A DNA stretch of 64,000 nt from Candidatus Magasanikiibacteriota bacterium (GCA_003518365.1 DOYU01000019.1:43433-107432); one strand, 5' to 3'. Shown: positions 7,302 through 16,988, numbered from the stretch's first letter. The notes: generated by a model from the sequence alone, not told the origin. A program made the numbers and translations.

Positions 7302-8027
7302 TCAGGCGTTGTCGATGTCCATGCCGAGTTCACCCTCCGCAAACAGGCGGAGACGCTCGATCTGGTTCGGGGCACTCCAGATGTCGAGGAGTCGCACCCA
7401 GTCTGTCAGCCGTGCCTTGGCTGCGTCGAGGTTCCCCTGGCTGACGAGCCAACGCATGTAGAACTCAACTCGGCCAGCGTGGTCCTTCGACTGGGTCTCA
7501 CGCATGAAGTCGAGGTACTGGCAGTATTCGCCCTCGTTGAAGGCGATCGCCCCCGACTCCATAAGTCCAACACCGATCTTCGTCCGCACGACCCACCAAG
7601 CCGGCCCGCGGTAGTCCTCGAAGACGCCACTCAGAAGGTCGTACGCTTCCTCGTTCAGGGCATCTTGTCGCTCAGGATGGTTGCCATTGTGCTTCGCACA
7701 CGCGGAAGCCGCATTGTGCAAAAGCAATGCTTTGACCTCGACAGGCCCAGTGAACGTTCCAGATGCATTCTCACAGCAGACACGAATAAACAGATCGAAT
7801 CGCTCAAGTGATTCCGGATTGACATTGACCCCGTTCTGAACCTGCCGCTTACTGGCGGCGATACGGTAGTAATTGACAACCAGCTGCGAGGCATTGTATA
7901 CCCCTGTCACGACGGCATACGCGTACAGATTTTGGTCGAGCAGCGACCTATAGAGCGCAGCCCCGTCACCGACGGGGACCTGCCCTTCTAGCATGAGCAC
8001 TCTCGCCAGTTGTGGAATCACTTTCAT
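7302..8027 (-). CDS. Unknown helical protein, GC-rich unit
   Basis: 241 residues, not recognised. The sequence is almost entirely predicted helix, with a repeated-helix feel in the C-terminal half (NLDAAKARLTDWVRLL, RLRLFAEGEL) that recalls TPR-like folds. No signal peptide or membrane helix. The start has GTGAGGTTCC upstream. Codons end mostly in G or C, unlike the glycan genes on both sides. It has its own double hairpin terminator and lies downstream of another terminator (8116-8147), so it is a single-gene unit. Confidence 0.7.
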   Translation of the reverse strand: MKVIPQLARVLMLEGQVPVGDGAALYRSLLDQNLYAYAVVTGVYNASQLVVNYYRIAASKRQVQNGVNVNPESLERFDLFIRVCCENASGTFTGPVEVKALLLHNAASACAKHNGNHPERQDALNEEAYDLLSGVFEDYRGPAWWVVRTKIGVGLMESGAIAFNEGEYCQYLDFMRETQSKDHAGRVEFYMRWLVSQGNLDAAKARLTDWVRLLDIWSAPNQIERLRLFAEGELGMDIDNA

Positions 8028-8115
8028 CTTGGAACCTCACGGATCTTCTGCAACCACGACTTGCGGTGCATGAGAATAGAAGTAAGCATTGCTTCCACTC
8101 CCCTACACAACAAAA

Positions 8116-8147
8116 AACGCAGGATATCTGATCCTACGTTATTTTTT
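8116..8147 (-). terminator. Terminator of the rfbB-fdtA-like pair
   Basis: AACG-AGGAT / ATCCT-CGTT stem; the minus strand continues into TTTTTT. T-rich on the + strand too. Confidence 0.8.
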
Positions 8148-8162
8148 CTTTTTTGTCAATCT

Positions 8163-8585
8163 CTATGCTGCCAATCCATTTTCTCCCAAAATCTTCCGAT
8201 ACGCCTCATAATCCTCCAGATAATCACTTCGGTCAGGATTATAATTTGTTGAAGACAGTGCAATAAGGAGCGCATCATCAGAAAAATCCTTAAATCCATG
8301 CCAGACGAGTGCTCCTGTGACAATCGCATCACCAGGACCGTTCAATATAACATCTTCTTTCCCATTTCCCTGGTCAATAATCGCAGTACAACTCCCCTTT
8401 GCCATGATAAACATTTCATTCTCTTTATAATGACAATGCTGACCAGTTGCTTCTTTGCAATTCTGGATAAAATACACGCGCTTCACTTCCCAATCGATGT
8501 ACTCTTTCAGTTCATTAAACGTATACGTCGCTTTTTCATTGACGAGTGTGTTGAGAGAAATTTTTCTAAAATCAAGTGTGTCCAT
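8163..8585 (-). CDS. FdtA/WxcM-like dTDP-sugar 3,4-ketoisomerase (cupin)
   Basis: 140 residues from MDTLDFRKISLN, starting 4 bases after rfbB. Cupin fold; conserved family features are VKRVYFIQNCKEATGQHCH near residue 40 (GxHxH-like), MFIMAKGSC, GPGDAIVTGALVWHGFKDF near residue 100 and ALSSTNYNPDRSDYLED near the end. FdtA-type enzymes isomerise dTDP-4-keto-6-deoxyglucose made by RfbB into the 3-keto sugar, normally for 3-amination. No aminotransferase or acetyltransferase gene is visible in the window. Upstream in-frame residues belong to the rfbB reading region and were excluded. Confidence 0.8.
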   Translation of the reverse strand: MDTLDFRKISLNTLVNEKATYTFNELKEYIDWEVKRVYFIQNCKEATGQHCHYKENEMFIMAKGSCTAIIDQGNGKEDVILNGPGDAIVTGALVWHGFKDFSDDALLIALSSTNYNPDRSDYLEDYEAYRKILGENGLAA

Positions 8586-8589
8586 ATGC

Positions 8590-9720
8590 TTACGCAACGT
8601 GAGGAAATGGTTTTGTATCACGAGCATGCGCATCCGGTGCTTCATCACCAAACACATCCTCTTCATGCTTTTCTTGTTTTTTTTGATACGTTGGCGTGTG
8701 ATTAATTTTAAATGCATCTTCTTGCTTTTCCCACAAATTCTGTACCCAATCTTTATTGGTAAGATACCAATTGATCGTTTCCGAAAGTCCAATTTCAAAT
8801 TTGTCTCGGGTATAGGTTGGTTTCCACCCCAGTGCTTTGATTTTTGTTGCATCAATCGCATAACGCAGATCATTTCCCGGTCTATCTTCAACAAAGACAA
8901 GCATATCGCTTGGTTTGTTCATGAGCTCGAGAATAAGTTTTGCAATATCAACATTATTTCGTTCATTGTCCACGCCTACATTGTAGACTTCGCCAGGTTC
9001 ACCTTTATGCAGCATGAGATCCAAGGCATTACAGTGATCATTTACATGGATCCAGTCACGAACATTTTGTCCATTGCCATGAATCGTAATCGGTTTATTT
9101 TTGAGCAATCGAAATACAGAAATAGGAATAAGTTTTTCTGGATATTGGAATGGTCCATAATTATTTGAACAGTGCGTCACAACCACAGGGGTCTTATGTG
9201 TCGCATAGTATGCATGGCAGAGCATGTCTCCACCTGCCTTTGCTGCAGCATATGGCATATTCGGCTGGATCGGTGTGTCTTCTCTGAAAAGACTATCACT
9301 ATCAAGTTCAAGCGATCCATACACTTCGTCAGTAGATACGTTTACAAATTTTTCGAGGTGAAAATTTTTGACAAGGTTCAACAGCATCAACACACCAAAC
9401 GTATTTGTCATCACAAACTCGCTACAGTCACCATGAATAGATCTATCCACGTGCGTCTCGGCTGCAAAATTGATAACGTGGGTGATGCCATATTGCTGCA
9501 CAACATCAGTGAGCTTTACGTAGTCAGTAATATCGCCTTTGATAAAGGTGTAGCGTGAAGAATACTGAAGATTGTTTTCAATATCTCGAAGATTATCGAG
9601 ATTCCCAGCATACGTCAGCTTATCATAGTTGACCACTTCGTAATGAGGATAGGTCTCGAGGATATGGTGGATAAAATTGGATCCGATAAACCCGGCTCCC
9701 CCACAAACAAGAATTTTCAT
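8590..9720 (-). CDS. rfbB: dTDP-glucose 4,6-dehydratase
   Basis: 376 residues. Extended short-chain dehydratase: GGAGFIGSN NAD-binding motif at residue 8, NFAAETHVDRSI near residue 84, catalytic STDEVYG near residue 130 and the YxxxK as YAAAK near residue 160, then RDWIHVNDHC and the C-terminal EDRPGNDLRYAID. It removes water from dTDP-glucose to give dTDP-4-keto-6-deoxyglucose, the precursor for rhamnose and 3-keto sugars. The C-terminus has a charged tail of about 40 residues (KKQEKHEEDVFGDEA) beyond the usual end. First gene of a pair with the FdtA-like isomerase. Confidence 0.92.
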   Translation of the reverse strand: MKILVCGGAGFIGSNFIHHILETYPHYEVVNYDKLTYAGNLDNLRDIENNLQYSSRYTFIKGDITDYVKLTDVVQQYGITHVINFAAETHVDRSIHGDCSEFVMTNTFGVLMLLNLVKNFHLEKFVNVSTDEVYGSLELDSDSLFREDTPIQPNMPYAAAKAGGDMLCHAYYATHKTPVVVTHCSNNYGPFQYPEKLIPISVFRLLKNKPITIHGNGQNVRDWIHVNDHCNALDLMLHKGEPGEVYNVGVDNERNNVDIAKLILELMNKPSDMLVFVEDRPGNDLRYAIDATKIKALGWKPTYTRDKFEIGLSETINWYLTNKDWVQNLWEKQEDAFKINHTPTYQKKQEKHEEDVFGDEAPDAHARDTKPFPHVA

Positions 9721-9796
9721 ACAAAATAATAGTCTCTAAAAGAATATAGCCATAATAGCATACGAAGGAGGCTTCATCAATACCTCGATGCAATGG

Positions 9797-10183
9797 TCAT
9801 GAGAACACGTCAAAGGGTACATCATCACTCCTATCATGAAGAGGTTCATCTGAAAAAGATACCAAAACACTCTCGGTATCGAGTCTATTTTTTATAGCAA
9901 AGGCAACATAGGGCGGAACATGCACAATGCCACTGTCAGGTTCAAGATGAAACATCTTTTCTTTTCCACTACTCGGCTGGATAAATTTTGCATCGAGTTC
10001 CCCTACTTGTGCAAAAAAGACCATATTGGTCTTTGTAAAATACAGATTTCCTATAATTGCCTTTGGGAAGATGATCATCCGTGTGATATAAACGCCGCCA
10101 ACACGAACCGATTCGAGGACACGAGTCTTCTTTGTATCATCTTTGTGAAAATGATACGTGGTGACAAATGGTTCGTCTCGCAT
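9797..10183 (-). CDS. Cupin-domain protein, RmlC-like
   Basis: 128 residues. Beta-rich, with MIIFPKAIIGNLYFTKTN, FFAQVGELDAKF and VHVPPYVAFAIKN resembling the jelly-roll of dTDP-4-dehydrorhamnose 3,5-epimerase, but the catalytic His/Asp motifs of true RmlC are not evident. It may be a sugar epimerase homologue or a regulatory cupin. Ten bases separate it from the NUDIX gene at 10193, and the location next to rfbB suggests involvement in sugar nucleotides. Confidence 0.6.
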   Translation of the reverse strand: MRDEPFVTTYHFHKDDTKKTRVLESVRVGGVYITRMIIFPKAIIGNLYFTKTNMVFFAQVGELDAKFIQPSSGKEKMFHLEPDSGIVHVPPYVAFAIKNRLDTESVLVSFSDEPLHDRSDDVPFDVFS

Positions 10184-10192
10184 ATCAGAAAG

Positions 10193-10747
10193 TTATGAAC
10201 TATTCTCGTGCGTATCGAAAAAGCGGTGTCGGACGAGTGACCATGCTGCCATGGTGTACCCATCAGAAATATCGCCACGCTTGATCATATCTTCAAATTC
10301 ATCAGGGCGCCGATATAGGACATCAATCTCTTCCGTGTCATCTAATTGCTGTTCTTTCTGCTCAGTCACCTGTGCCAAAAATACATGAGCAGTCGTTTTG
10401 AGATATCCATTACTCGGATTGAATTCTCCAACCTTTACCCATTCTTCTGCTTCCCATCCTGTTTCTTCAAGCAATTCCCTTTGCGCTGATTCCAATGCAG
10501 TACTTCCTGCTTGTATCTTCCCTGATGGTAATTCAATACTTTGCTTATCTGATAAATATCGATGTTGCAATACAAGAACAATTCTTCCGTCTGGCATCAC
10601 CGGTACAATACAAGACGACCCACGTGTTTCTAAATAATAATAATTTCCTTCTTCGCCATTGGGTTTTTCGTAAGTATCATGTTTGTACTGTGTCCATGGA
10701 TTTTCATGAATTACTTCTTCACTTATTTTTTTAAGGTGTTTTGGCAT
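10193..10747 (-). CDS. NUDIX hydrolase, ADP-ribose pyrophosphatase type
   Basis: 184 residues from MPKHLKKISEEV, one base after the HIT gene stop. An N-terminal dimerisation strand pattern (YYYLETRGSSCIVPVM) precedes the NUDIX box GKIQAGSTALESAQRELLEE at about residue 90, in which the first Glu of GX5E is Ser but RELLEE is intact. QHRYLSDKQSIELPSG fits ADP-ribose/NDP-sugar pyrophosphatases. Together with the HIT protein it makes a nucleotide-sanitation pair. The substrate is inferred. Confidence 0.8.
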   Translation of the reverse strand: MPKHLKKISEEVIHENPWTQYKHDTYEKPNGEEGNYYYLETRGSSCIVPVMPDGRIVLVLQHRYLSDKQSIELPSGKIQAGSTALESAQRELLEETGWEAEEWVKVGEFNPSNGYLKTTAHVFLAQVTEQKEQQLDDTEEIDVLYRRPDEFEDMIKRGDISDGYTMAAWSLVRHRFFDTHENSS

Positions 10748-10748
10748 A

Positions 10749-11153
10749 TTACACAAACAACTTCGCAACATCATCAACATTCATCGCACCAGGGTTGTGT
10801 ATGATGCCATGCATATTTGTCCCACCATCACCTTCCCAGCGTGGCAAAATATGAATATGAAGATGGGGTACGTCTTGTCCACCAGCATCCCCATGATTCC
10901 ATCCAATATTGTAGCCATCAGGCTGCAACACATGTTCTATTCGCTCTGCCGTTTTTTTTACAGAAGGAAGCAGATCCTTTGCGATTTCTTCATTCAGATC
11001 AAAAATTGTTTCAGCATGTACTTTGGGAATCACAATGGTATGTCCTTTTGTTCGTGGATGGATATCCAAAAAAGCCAGTACATGATTGTCCTCATATACG
11101 GTATAGTTTGGAATTTCTTTGGCAACGATCTTGCAAAAAATACAATCTTTCAT
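10749..11153 (-). CDS. HIT family nucleotide-binding protein (HinT-like)
   Basis: 134 residues. N-terminal CIFCKIVAKEIP, the HTIVIPKVHAETI strand, and the HIT catalytic triad HLHIHILPR near residue 110 with the middle histidine as nucleophile. HinT-like enzymes hydrolyse nucleoside phosphoramidates and adenylylated intermediates. The C-terminus is short. Followed one base later by the NUDIX gene. Confidence 0.9.
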   Translation of the reverse strand: MKDCIFCKIVAKEIPNYTVYEDNHVLAFLDIHPRTKGHTIVIPKVHAETIFDLNEEIAKDLLPSVKKTAERIEHVLQPDGYNIGWNHGDAGGQDVPHLHIHILPRWEGDGGTNMHGIIHNPGAMNVDDVAKLFV

Positions 11154-11194
11154 AATATATACTGATATATGATGCTATACCCATGTAGCATAAC

Positions 11195-13453
11195 CTACAA
11201 TGCAGCCGAATTCAAGGGCAATACCCGTGCATGCCACACAAAAAAACCAGGAGAGACAACAGGCAATACATCAAGCAAAATGGAAATTTCTTCTTTCAAA
11301 TCTTCTGAAACAATATCAGGCAATACCACAAAACACTGGCTCCTTTCGGTTAAGGTAAACATTGATGTCACCGTATCATTCGTTGCGTCACCGTTCAAAA
11401 ATGTCTCGTACAGTGCCACACGTTCATGCTGACCAAACTGCGAGTCAAGAGAGAAGTTGCCACCCACAATATCACCAGCAGTCACTGCCTCAAGCGGCAA
11501 GAGTACCCACGTGTCGGCAAGAACACACAGGTCATCTGAAAAACCACGCAATTCACTCGCAAGGAATGTTGCAACCGCATATTCATCTGTACTCGTACTG
11601 CGCATATCTGGTCCAGAAGCATAGGTACTGGTACTCGCCCATGCGACAATGAAAATACACACCCCAGCAAGGATTCTCCTTAGTATCAATGAACGATACC
11701 GAATGAGAGAAAAAAGCAATACCATACCAAGTGCAACAAATAGCAATGTGAATGTTGCAATATATGGATCCAGACGACGAATCAATGTCCTGTCTCCTGC
11801 TAATACAAACCAACCAATCTTATATGCACCAAGAAGTGATACAAGAAGCCAAGCAGACAAAAGAGACACAAACGATTTTTTCTCACGGACAAATACCATG
11901 ACTGCGTAGAGCACTATCCCCCACATGCCAATCATGAATGGCATAAGCCACCATCGCCAGAGAGTAAAAATTGATGATACAAATGCATAGACGGGCGTAT
12001 GATTAAACATGAGATTCCCGCTGAGCATATCATGTGGACGGATGCTACTGGCATAATACCAACCACTGAATTGCCCAAGTATCGTCTTCGTACTTTCAAA
12101 AAGAGATATGCCCGATGGGAACACGCTCGTATGTGCTGCCAATTCTATGATTGGAAATGCACAGGCCCCAAGCAGAGTCACCCAGAAAACCCACACCCAC
12201 TGCCATACACCTTTTTTTATATGTAATCCAATCTGCGAGAATACCCACGCACCGAGAACAACAAACAGGAATAGTAAAAATGAAAGTGCGTATCCAAAAA
12301 GCAACAACACACTCAAAAGAATCAGCAATAATTTTTGTGACGAATGCGGACGCGCGAGATATTGCAACAAAAGCATGAACGTAAAAAGGAACGTCAACAC
12401 GCCAAAACTCACAGGAAGAGATAAGGCACCAAGTGCCTGTAGTGGAAACGCAAGAAATGAAAGCCACGCAACGCATAATCCACCTCGCCATGAGTTCAGC
12501 ACCAACCGACCTATACGAAACAATAGCAACGGAAATACGAACGACCAAATGAGTGGCAACATCCATATGTGAATAGTCTTAAACGAAATACCAGTCAATT
12601 GATGTGTGATAATACCAAGAGACCAAAATTGACCATATGAATACTTTTGCGGGATGAGAAACGCTTCAGGGATATCAACACCAGCTACCTCTCTCCAACG
12701 AGCCTCAGTACCAAACAATACCGGTGGAACAATCTCGCCAGCAGCAAGCTGTTCTTCAACACCCATATGCCGCCACACATCACCACCCCAGGGTAACCTA
12801 TGGGAAAGCGGTATGTACAGATGTAATAAAAGACTATGGAATAAGATGAGCATCAGCACGTGTTTGGTCCCCATGCGAGAAAAAATCAACACACCGAGTA
12901 TGGCAGTCAATACAAACACGAGAGGCAATATCGAGAGAGAAAGTGTTTGCCATGGTGAAAAAAAGACACCCGTACCATCTGCCTTAAAAAAAAGAACAAC
13001 CGTAATACCCCATATACCCAGGTATACCCATGTGAACCAGGATATCTTTGGAAACACGGGTATTGATTCTTTTATACTTTTTCCTTGCAGAGGATGCCCG
13101 TGAGGCCGCTGCAAAAACCACATCTTCAAGAGATAACTCAACAAAAATGCTCCCAAAAGAGTACTTGCTGTCAACAGTGGTGTCGTCGTATACAATGCCA
13201 ACACAATAGACTCCAACGCAGATACAAAAAATATCGCGGCAAATACAGATAAGAACCAAGAAACAAATCCTCGTTCAAAACGAAAGACATGATGCAATAT
13301 ATGTTGCCAAAGGTACGTTAACACACCAAGATAGAGTATTCCAAGCATCGACCCCACAAATGGCATCTGCCAAAACATGAGCTGCATAAAGAGCAACCAG
13401 GAGAGAAACAATCCAAGTAGAAACGTACCTATATGTGATTTCCAATGCATCAT
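11195..13453 (-). CDS. Large polytopic membrane protein, GT-C-like
   Basis: 752 residues from MMHWKSHIG. About 15-17 hydrophobic segments, then a C-terminal soluble domain of about 130 residues (DDLCVLADTWVLLPL, GGNFSLDSQFG). The layout of many membrane helices and a terminal extracytoplasmic domain is that of GT-C transferases that use lipid-linked sugars. PWGGDVWRHMGVEEQLAAG near residue 225 may be the first-loop acidic motif. A start at 13510 would overlap pgsA by 53 bases, so the ATG after the pgsA stop is preferred. Function unknown; it shares its layout with the divergent 14132-16222 gene. Confidence 0.7.
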   Translation of the reverse strand: MMHWKSHIGTFLLGLFLSWLLFMQLMFWQMPFVGSMLGILYLGVLTYLWQHILHHVFRFERGFVSWFLSVFAAIFFVSALESIVLALYTTTPLLTASTLLGAFLLSYLLKMWFLQRPHGHPLQGKSIKESIPVFPKISWFTWVYLGIWGITVVLFFKADGTGVFFSPWQTLSLSILPLVFVLTAILGVLIFSRMGTKHVLMLILFHSLLLHLYIPLSHRLPWGGDVWRHMGVEEQLAAGEIVPPVLFGTEARWREVAGVDIPEAFLIPQKYSYGQFWSLGIITHQLTGISFKTIHIWMLPLIWSFVFPLLLFRIGRLVLNSWRGGLCVAWLSFLAFPLQALGALSLPVSFGVLTFLFTFMLLLQYLARPHSSQKLLLILLSVLLLFGYALSFLLFLFVVLGAWVFSQIGLHIKKGVWQWVWVFWVTLLGACAFPIIELAAHTSVFPSGISLFESTKTILGQFSGWYYASSIRPHDMLSGNLMFNHTPVYAFVSSIFTLWRWWLMPFMIGMWGIVLYAVMVFVREKKSFVSLLSAWLLVSLLGAYKIGWFVLAGDRTLIRRLDPYIATFTLLFVALGMVLLFSLIRYRSLILRRILAGVCIFIVAWASTSTYASGPDMRSTSTDEYAVATFLASELRGFSDDLCVLADTWVLLPLEAVTAGDIVGGNFSLDSQFGQHERVALYETFLNGDATNDTVTSMFTLTERSQCFVVLPDIVSEDLKEEISILLDVLPVVSPGFFVWHARVLPLNSAAL

Positions 13454-13457
13454 ACTG

Positions 13458-14084
13458 TCAAACACCATGTGTAAACAAACTAAGGATAGCAAAACCAATA
13501 GCGAGCCCAAATATTCCAGCAGCGATTGTCATAAGAAATGGAAAATCAAGCAATAATGCGAACATGGTGAGTGATACCGCGATTACCTGAAAAATCATTT
13601 TAATTTTCCCCCACAAATTTGCCATGCGCACTGTTTTGAATTTTACTTTGAGAATCACAGCTGAAAGAATAAACAAAATTTCAAATCCTAAAATAACAAT
13701 GCCCAGCCATATATTAAAATTTTGAAAGACCAACAAAATAATAGCAGAACCAACCAACAATTTATCTGCAAGAGGATCTGCAAGAATGCCAAAATTGGTA
13801 ATTTTATTTTGTGTACGCGCAAGCGAGCCATCGAGTGCATCAGTAAAGGCAGCAAACAAAAAGAGAAACACCCCCCATGTATATGCATGGGTCGCAAGTA
13901 ACCAAAATACAAATGGTGTGAGTACCATGCGAGTAACCGTAAGAATGTTTGGCGTAATAGATTTTGGGAGCCAACGCAAAATTGTCCATGCCAAAAAACG
14001 ATCATGAGGATGAATATGGTGAGCCTCCTGATATACAAAAAGTGCAGGCTCTGTTGCTTTTGCTTTGTTGATGACTTTTCTCAT
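13458..14084 (-). CDS. pgsA: CDP-alcohol phosphatidyltransferase (PgsA-like)
   Basis: 208 residues from MRKVINKAKATEP. The family signature D(x2)DG(x2)AR(x8)G(x3)D(x3)D is complete as DALDGSLAR then GILADPLADK, near residue 95. Four to five membrane helices follow. Such enzymes move a phosphatidyl group from CDP-diacylglycerol to glycerol-phosphate or inositol-phosphate. A TTG-initiated form nine codons longer is possible. It is divergent from the 14132 gene and upstream of the large membrane protein at 11195. Confidence 0.85.
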   Translation of the reverse strand: MRKVINKAKATEPALFVYQEAHHIHPHDRFLAWTILRWLPKSITPNILTVTRMVLTPFVFWLLATHAYTWGVFLFLFAAFTDALDGSLARTQNKITNFGILADPLADKLLVGSAIILLVFQNFNIWLGIVILGFEILFILSAVILKVKFKTVRMANLWGKIKMIFQVIAVSLTMFALLLDFPFLMTIAAGIFGLAIGFAILSLFTHGV

Positions 14085-14131
14085 ACCACGTATACTATCA
14101 GATATCTTCAAAAAGGAAAAAATATAATTAC

Positions 14132-16222
14132 ATGCATCATCGACTCCCTCCCCTGCTTGTCCTCTCTATTGTACTCCTCCAAGGCGTGTTTCTCCACTCT
14201 CCTCTTGTTGGTGTCAGCGCTCTTTGTATCTACGTCTTCCTCTTTCTCTCTTGGTCAAAGCGTTGTCTGGGCACGCGCATCTATGGTGCGATCGTCCTTC
14301 TGACCTATCTCATTCTCGCCAATGCACTCGTCTATTATTTCTACGGCACCACGAATATGACGAGTTTCTTGATCCTGGCAGGATCATTTGCGTTTTTCTG
14401 GATTCCCCAAAGCACACGGCTTGGAGAAACAGTCGTTGCCTTTTGGCAAAAATGGAAAACATACAAAGCAAACCTGCTCCATCCATTCCGAGATACAAAG
14501 ATTGTCCTGCTTACTGTCACAGTTGCCTTTCTCGACACCACACTCCTCGGTCTTCTTTGGTCAAGGCGAACGATCGAACTCATGCCATCACCATGGCAAG
14601 CAGTGACTGTCTGGTTTTTTATCATCTTTACTATTTCTACAATACTTCTCATCTATGCCGTAGCAAAGCATCGCTCTACAGGTATCGCACTCGCCCTGGT
14701 ATCATTACATCTTTTTACCATCTATACGATTGCCCCGCTCCTCTATCCACTTGGATTTGGATTTGATGCATTTATACACAGGGCAACGGAACAATGGATT
14801 TTTGAATATGGCTCCATTTCCCCAAAGCAACCGTACTATATCGGACAATACAGCTTTGTCGTCTTCCTTGCCAAACTCACTTATCTGCCACTCTTTTGGA
14901 TTGATGTCTTGCTCGTACCTGTTCTGGCAGCCACAGTATTGCCAACAGTTGTGACAACAAGCCTCAGACGTATCTGGCCGGCAATGCAAGCATCATGGCA
15001 TATTCTTTTGACACTTGGCATTGCCCTGATACCATTTTTGTCACTCCACCTTACCACGCCTCATAATCTGGTCGTGCTTCTTTCCCTTCTCACAATATTC
15101 ACCACACTCGCCTATCAAACAGATAAAAAACAGTGGTATATTCCACTTCTTCTGACACTGACAGCACTCATCACTCATCCACTGTTAGGAGCACCTCTGT
15201 TTGTATTTTTTACCACAGCGGTCCTTGTGAAAAAAGCAACATCATCCGTAGCAAAAATACTATGGATCTTCCTCAGTGGGATAGGACAACTGTTCTTACT
15301 GCCAATCATGTTTACACTCAATAATCTTCGTACAGGGCATGGTCTGCCGACGCTTGACAATCCATTTACCGCACTCCCCCACTTTCTTGAATTATTTGCC
15401 AGACCGTATTGGTACTTACAACACGCGCCTTTGCCATGGGAAATAATCTATGCGTGGGAACGAATGATTATTCCACTTACGATTCTTTTTTCCATACTTG
15501 GTTTTCTCCTATACAAAAGGAAAAAACTGGATCTGTATCTCTATCCGGCAACGGCACTTGCGGTATTTTTGAGTGCATGGCTCTTGAGAACATGGATAAC
15601 ATTCCCAGATGTTGTGGTGTATGAACAAGGCGACTACCCACTGCGACTTGTGAAAGCGAGTATGCTCTTTCTTTTACCATGGCTTCTCTACGGCATCTAT
15701 CTTTTCTTTGCTAGTATAAAAAAACCAGTTTTGAAAAAACTTCTCTTCTTCGGTGTTGCGTGTGCACTGACAATCTCCTTTTACTTTTCCTATCCACAGA
15801 GAAATATCAAAGCACGGTTTCCAGGATTCAACGTCACACAGGCAGATTTTGATGCAGTAGAATGGATTCATAACAATGAACAAAGCAATTACATCGTCCT
15901 TGCAAATCAACTTGTTTCTGCTGCCGCACTAACGAAATATAGCTTTGCCAAAAGTTATCAGACATCGCTCGGAGAACTCTTCTACTATTCTGTCCCAACA
16001 GGCGGACCGCTCTATCAACAATACGGCAAGATGCTTTATGAAGGACAACAACGTGAATTCATGGAAGCGGCGATGGATCTAGTCAATGTAGATACAAGTT
16101 ATTTTGTGGTAAACAGCTATTGGGCGAATGCTGACGAAATCATCGACGGTGCAAAAAAAACTGCCGATAACTGGCAGAGCATTGATGATGGCGCTGTATG
16201 GATTTTTACATATCGAAAATAA
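14132..16222 (+). CDS. Large polytopic membrane protein, GT-C-like
   Basis: 696 residues with roughly 15 hydrophobic segments, ending in a soluble domain of about 130 residues (FNVTQADFDAVEWIHNNE, KSYQTSLGELFYYSVP). The aromatic-acidic stretch YPLGFGFDAFIHRATEQW near residue 205, after the fourth or fifth helix, could be a catalytic loop as in oligosaccharyl- or mannosyltransferases. The C-terminal domain with VEWIHNNEQSNYIVLANQ resembles the terminal domain of archaeal/bacterial GT-C proteins. Acceptor and donor are unknown. Its own terminator follows directly. Confidence 0.7.
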   Translation: MHHRLPPLLVLSIVLLQGVFLHSPLVGVSALCIYVFLFLSWSKRCLGTRIYGAIVLLTYLILANALVYYFYGTTNMTSFLILAGSFAFFWIPQSTRLGETVVAFWQKWKTYKANLLHPFRDTKIVLLTVTVAFLDTTLLGLLWSRRTIELMPSPWQAVTVWFFIIFTISTILLIYAVAKHRSTGIALALVSLHLFTIYTIAPLLYPLGFGFDAFIHRATEQWIFEYGSISPKQPYYIGQYSFVVFLAKLTYLPLFWIDVLLVPVLAATVLPTVVTTSLRRIWPAMQASWHILLTLGIALIPFLSLHLTTPHNLVVLLSLLTIFTTLAYQTDKKQWYIPLLLTLTALITHPLLGAPLFVFFTTAVLVKKATSSVAKILWIFLSGIGQLFLLPIMFTLNNLRTGHGLPTLDNPFTALPHFLELFARPYWYLQHAPLPWEIIYAWERMIIPLTILFSILGFLLYKRKKLDLYLYPATALAVFLSAWLLRTWITFPDVVVYEQGDYPLRLVKASMLFLLPWLLYGIYLFFASIKKPVLKKLLFFGVACALTISFYFSYPQRNIKARFPGFNVTQADFDAVEWIHNNEQSNYIVLANQLVSAAALTKYSFAKSYQTSLGELFYYSVPTGGPLYQQYGKMLYEGQQREFMEAAMDLVNVDTSYFVVNSYWANADEIIDGAKKTADNWQSIDDGAVWIFTYRK

Positions 16223-16237
16223 ACAAGGCACTCATAT

Positions 16238-16275
16238 AAAAAACATCCTATACACATATATGGATGTTTTTTATG
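16238..16275 (+). terminator. Intrinsic terminator, bidirectional
   Basis: AAAAACATCC / GGATGTTTTT stem around a TATACACATATAT loop, T run on both strands. Ends the gene at 14132-16222. Confidence 0.85.
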
Positions 16276-16403
16276 CCTCAATTATGTGTATATCGCTACA
16301 CAGAACAATTGGAAGGAGATACGCAGAGCGATACCTCCCCCTCCCACTCCCCACCACATCATCAGTACAGACGAAAAAGGCAAAGAGAAAAAGAACGAAA
16401 TCA

Positions 16404-16874
16404 TCACACCAGTATCTTCGAAGCAGATCCGTTACGGATAGCTCGAATGACAACTGATTGCATGGCTTTTGGTGTTACAACGACACACCGAATAGTCCGC
16501 TTGACCACCGATCCGGTAGGACCGAACGTATCTTCACCAACGACGACATAGCTTCCACCCTGGATCAGGGTATGCGCCGACGCATGATAGATACAGGAAA
16601 CCTTGTCAACATGGGAATACGGACCGCTCGCACTGATAGTATCATCCCCAGAGGGAGACAGACGCGTTGCATCCGTCACATACCAATGCGTACAGTGTGC
16701 TCCATCTCGATGTGCACAGTTGCCTGCCGGTGGGACAAGAACGGAAATGTCATCGGTACACCGATAGACAATGAAGAAAGATGTAGATTTGACACCCGCT
16801 TCCAACAAAGCAATCCGAATCAGATACGGGACAGCGCAACGAGCACGTGAAGTCCAACGCTCAAAATTCACCAT
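16404..16874 (-). CDS. Unknown protein, Cys/Gly-rich beta pattern
   Basis: 156 residues from the ATG at 16874, preceded by AGGGAGAACC. Not recognised. Alternating hydrophobic strands (TSFFIVYRCTDDISVLVPP, GGSYVVVGEDTFGP) suggest a beta fold, and seven cysteines are scattered through it. No convincing signal peptide. It lies alone between two terminators, but no GC-rich hairpin follows the stop, unlike the other solitary genes. The 180 bases between its stop and the terminator at 16238 show nothing else. Confidence 0.5.
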   Translation of the reverse strand: MVNFERWTSRARCAVPYLIRIALLEAGVKSTSFFIVYRCTDDISVLVPPAGNCAHRDGAHCTHWYVTDATRLSPSGDDTISASGPYSHVDKVSCIYHASAHTLIQGGSYVVVGEDTFGPTGSVVKRTIRCVVVTPKAMQSVVIRAIRNGSASKILV

Positions 16875-16950
16875 GGTTCTCCCTAAAGCCATCATAAAAG
16901 AGAATGCATTTCTCTCTTATCACGGCGTTAGGAATCAGACGGATACTACC

Positions 16951-16978
16951 TAAAAAAACATGCTTTAGCAAGCATGTT
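16951..16978 (-). terminator. Terminator of the GT4 gene
   Basis: AACATGCT / AGCATGTT stem, minus strand continues TTTTTT. Confidence 0.85.
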
Positions 16979-16988
16979 CTATGTAGTG

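Noticed and set aside
13454..13510. Longer start of the membrane protein at 11195
   Set aside because: It would overlap pgsA by 53 bases; an ATG pair just after the pgsA stop is available.
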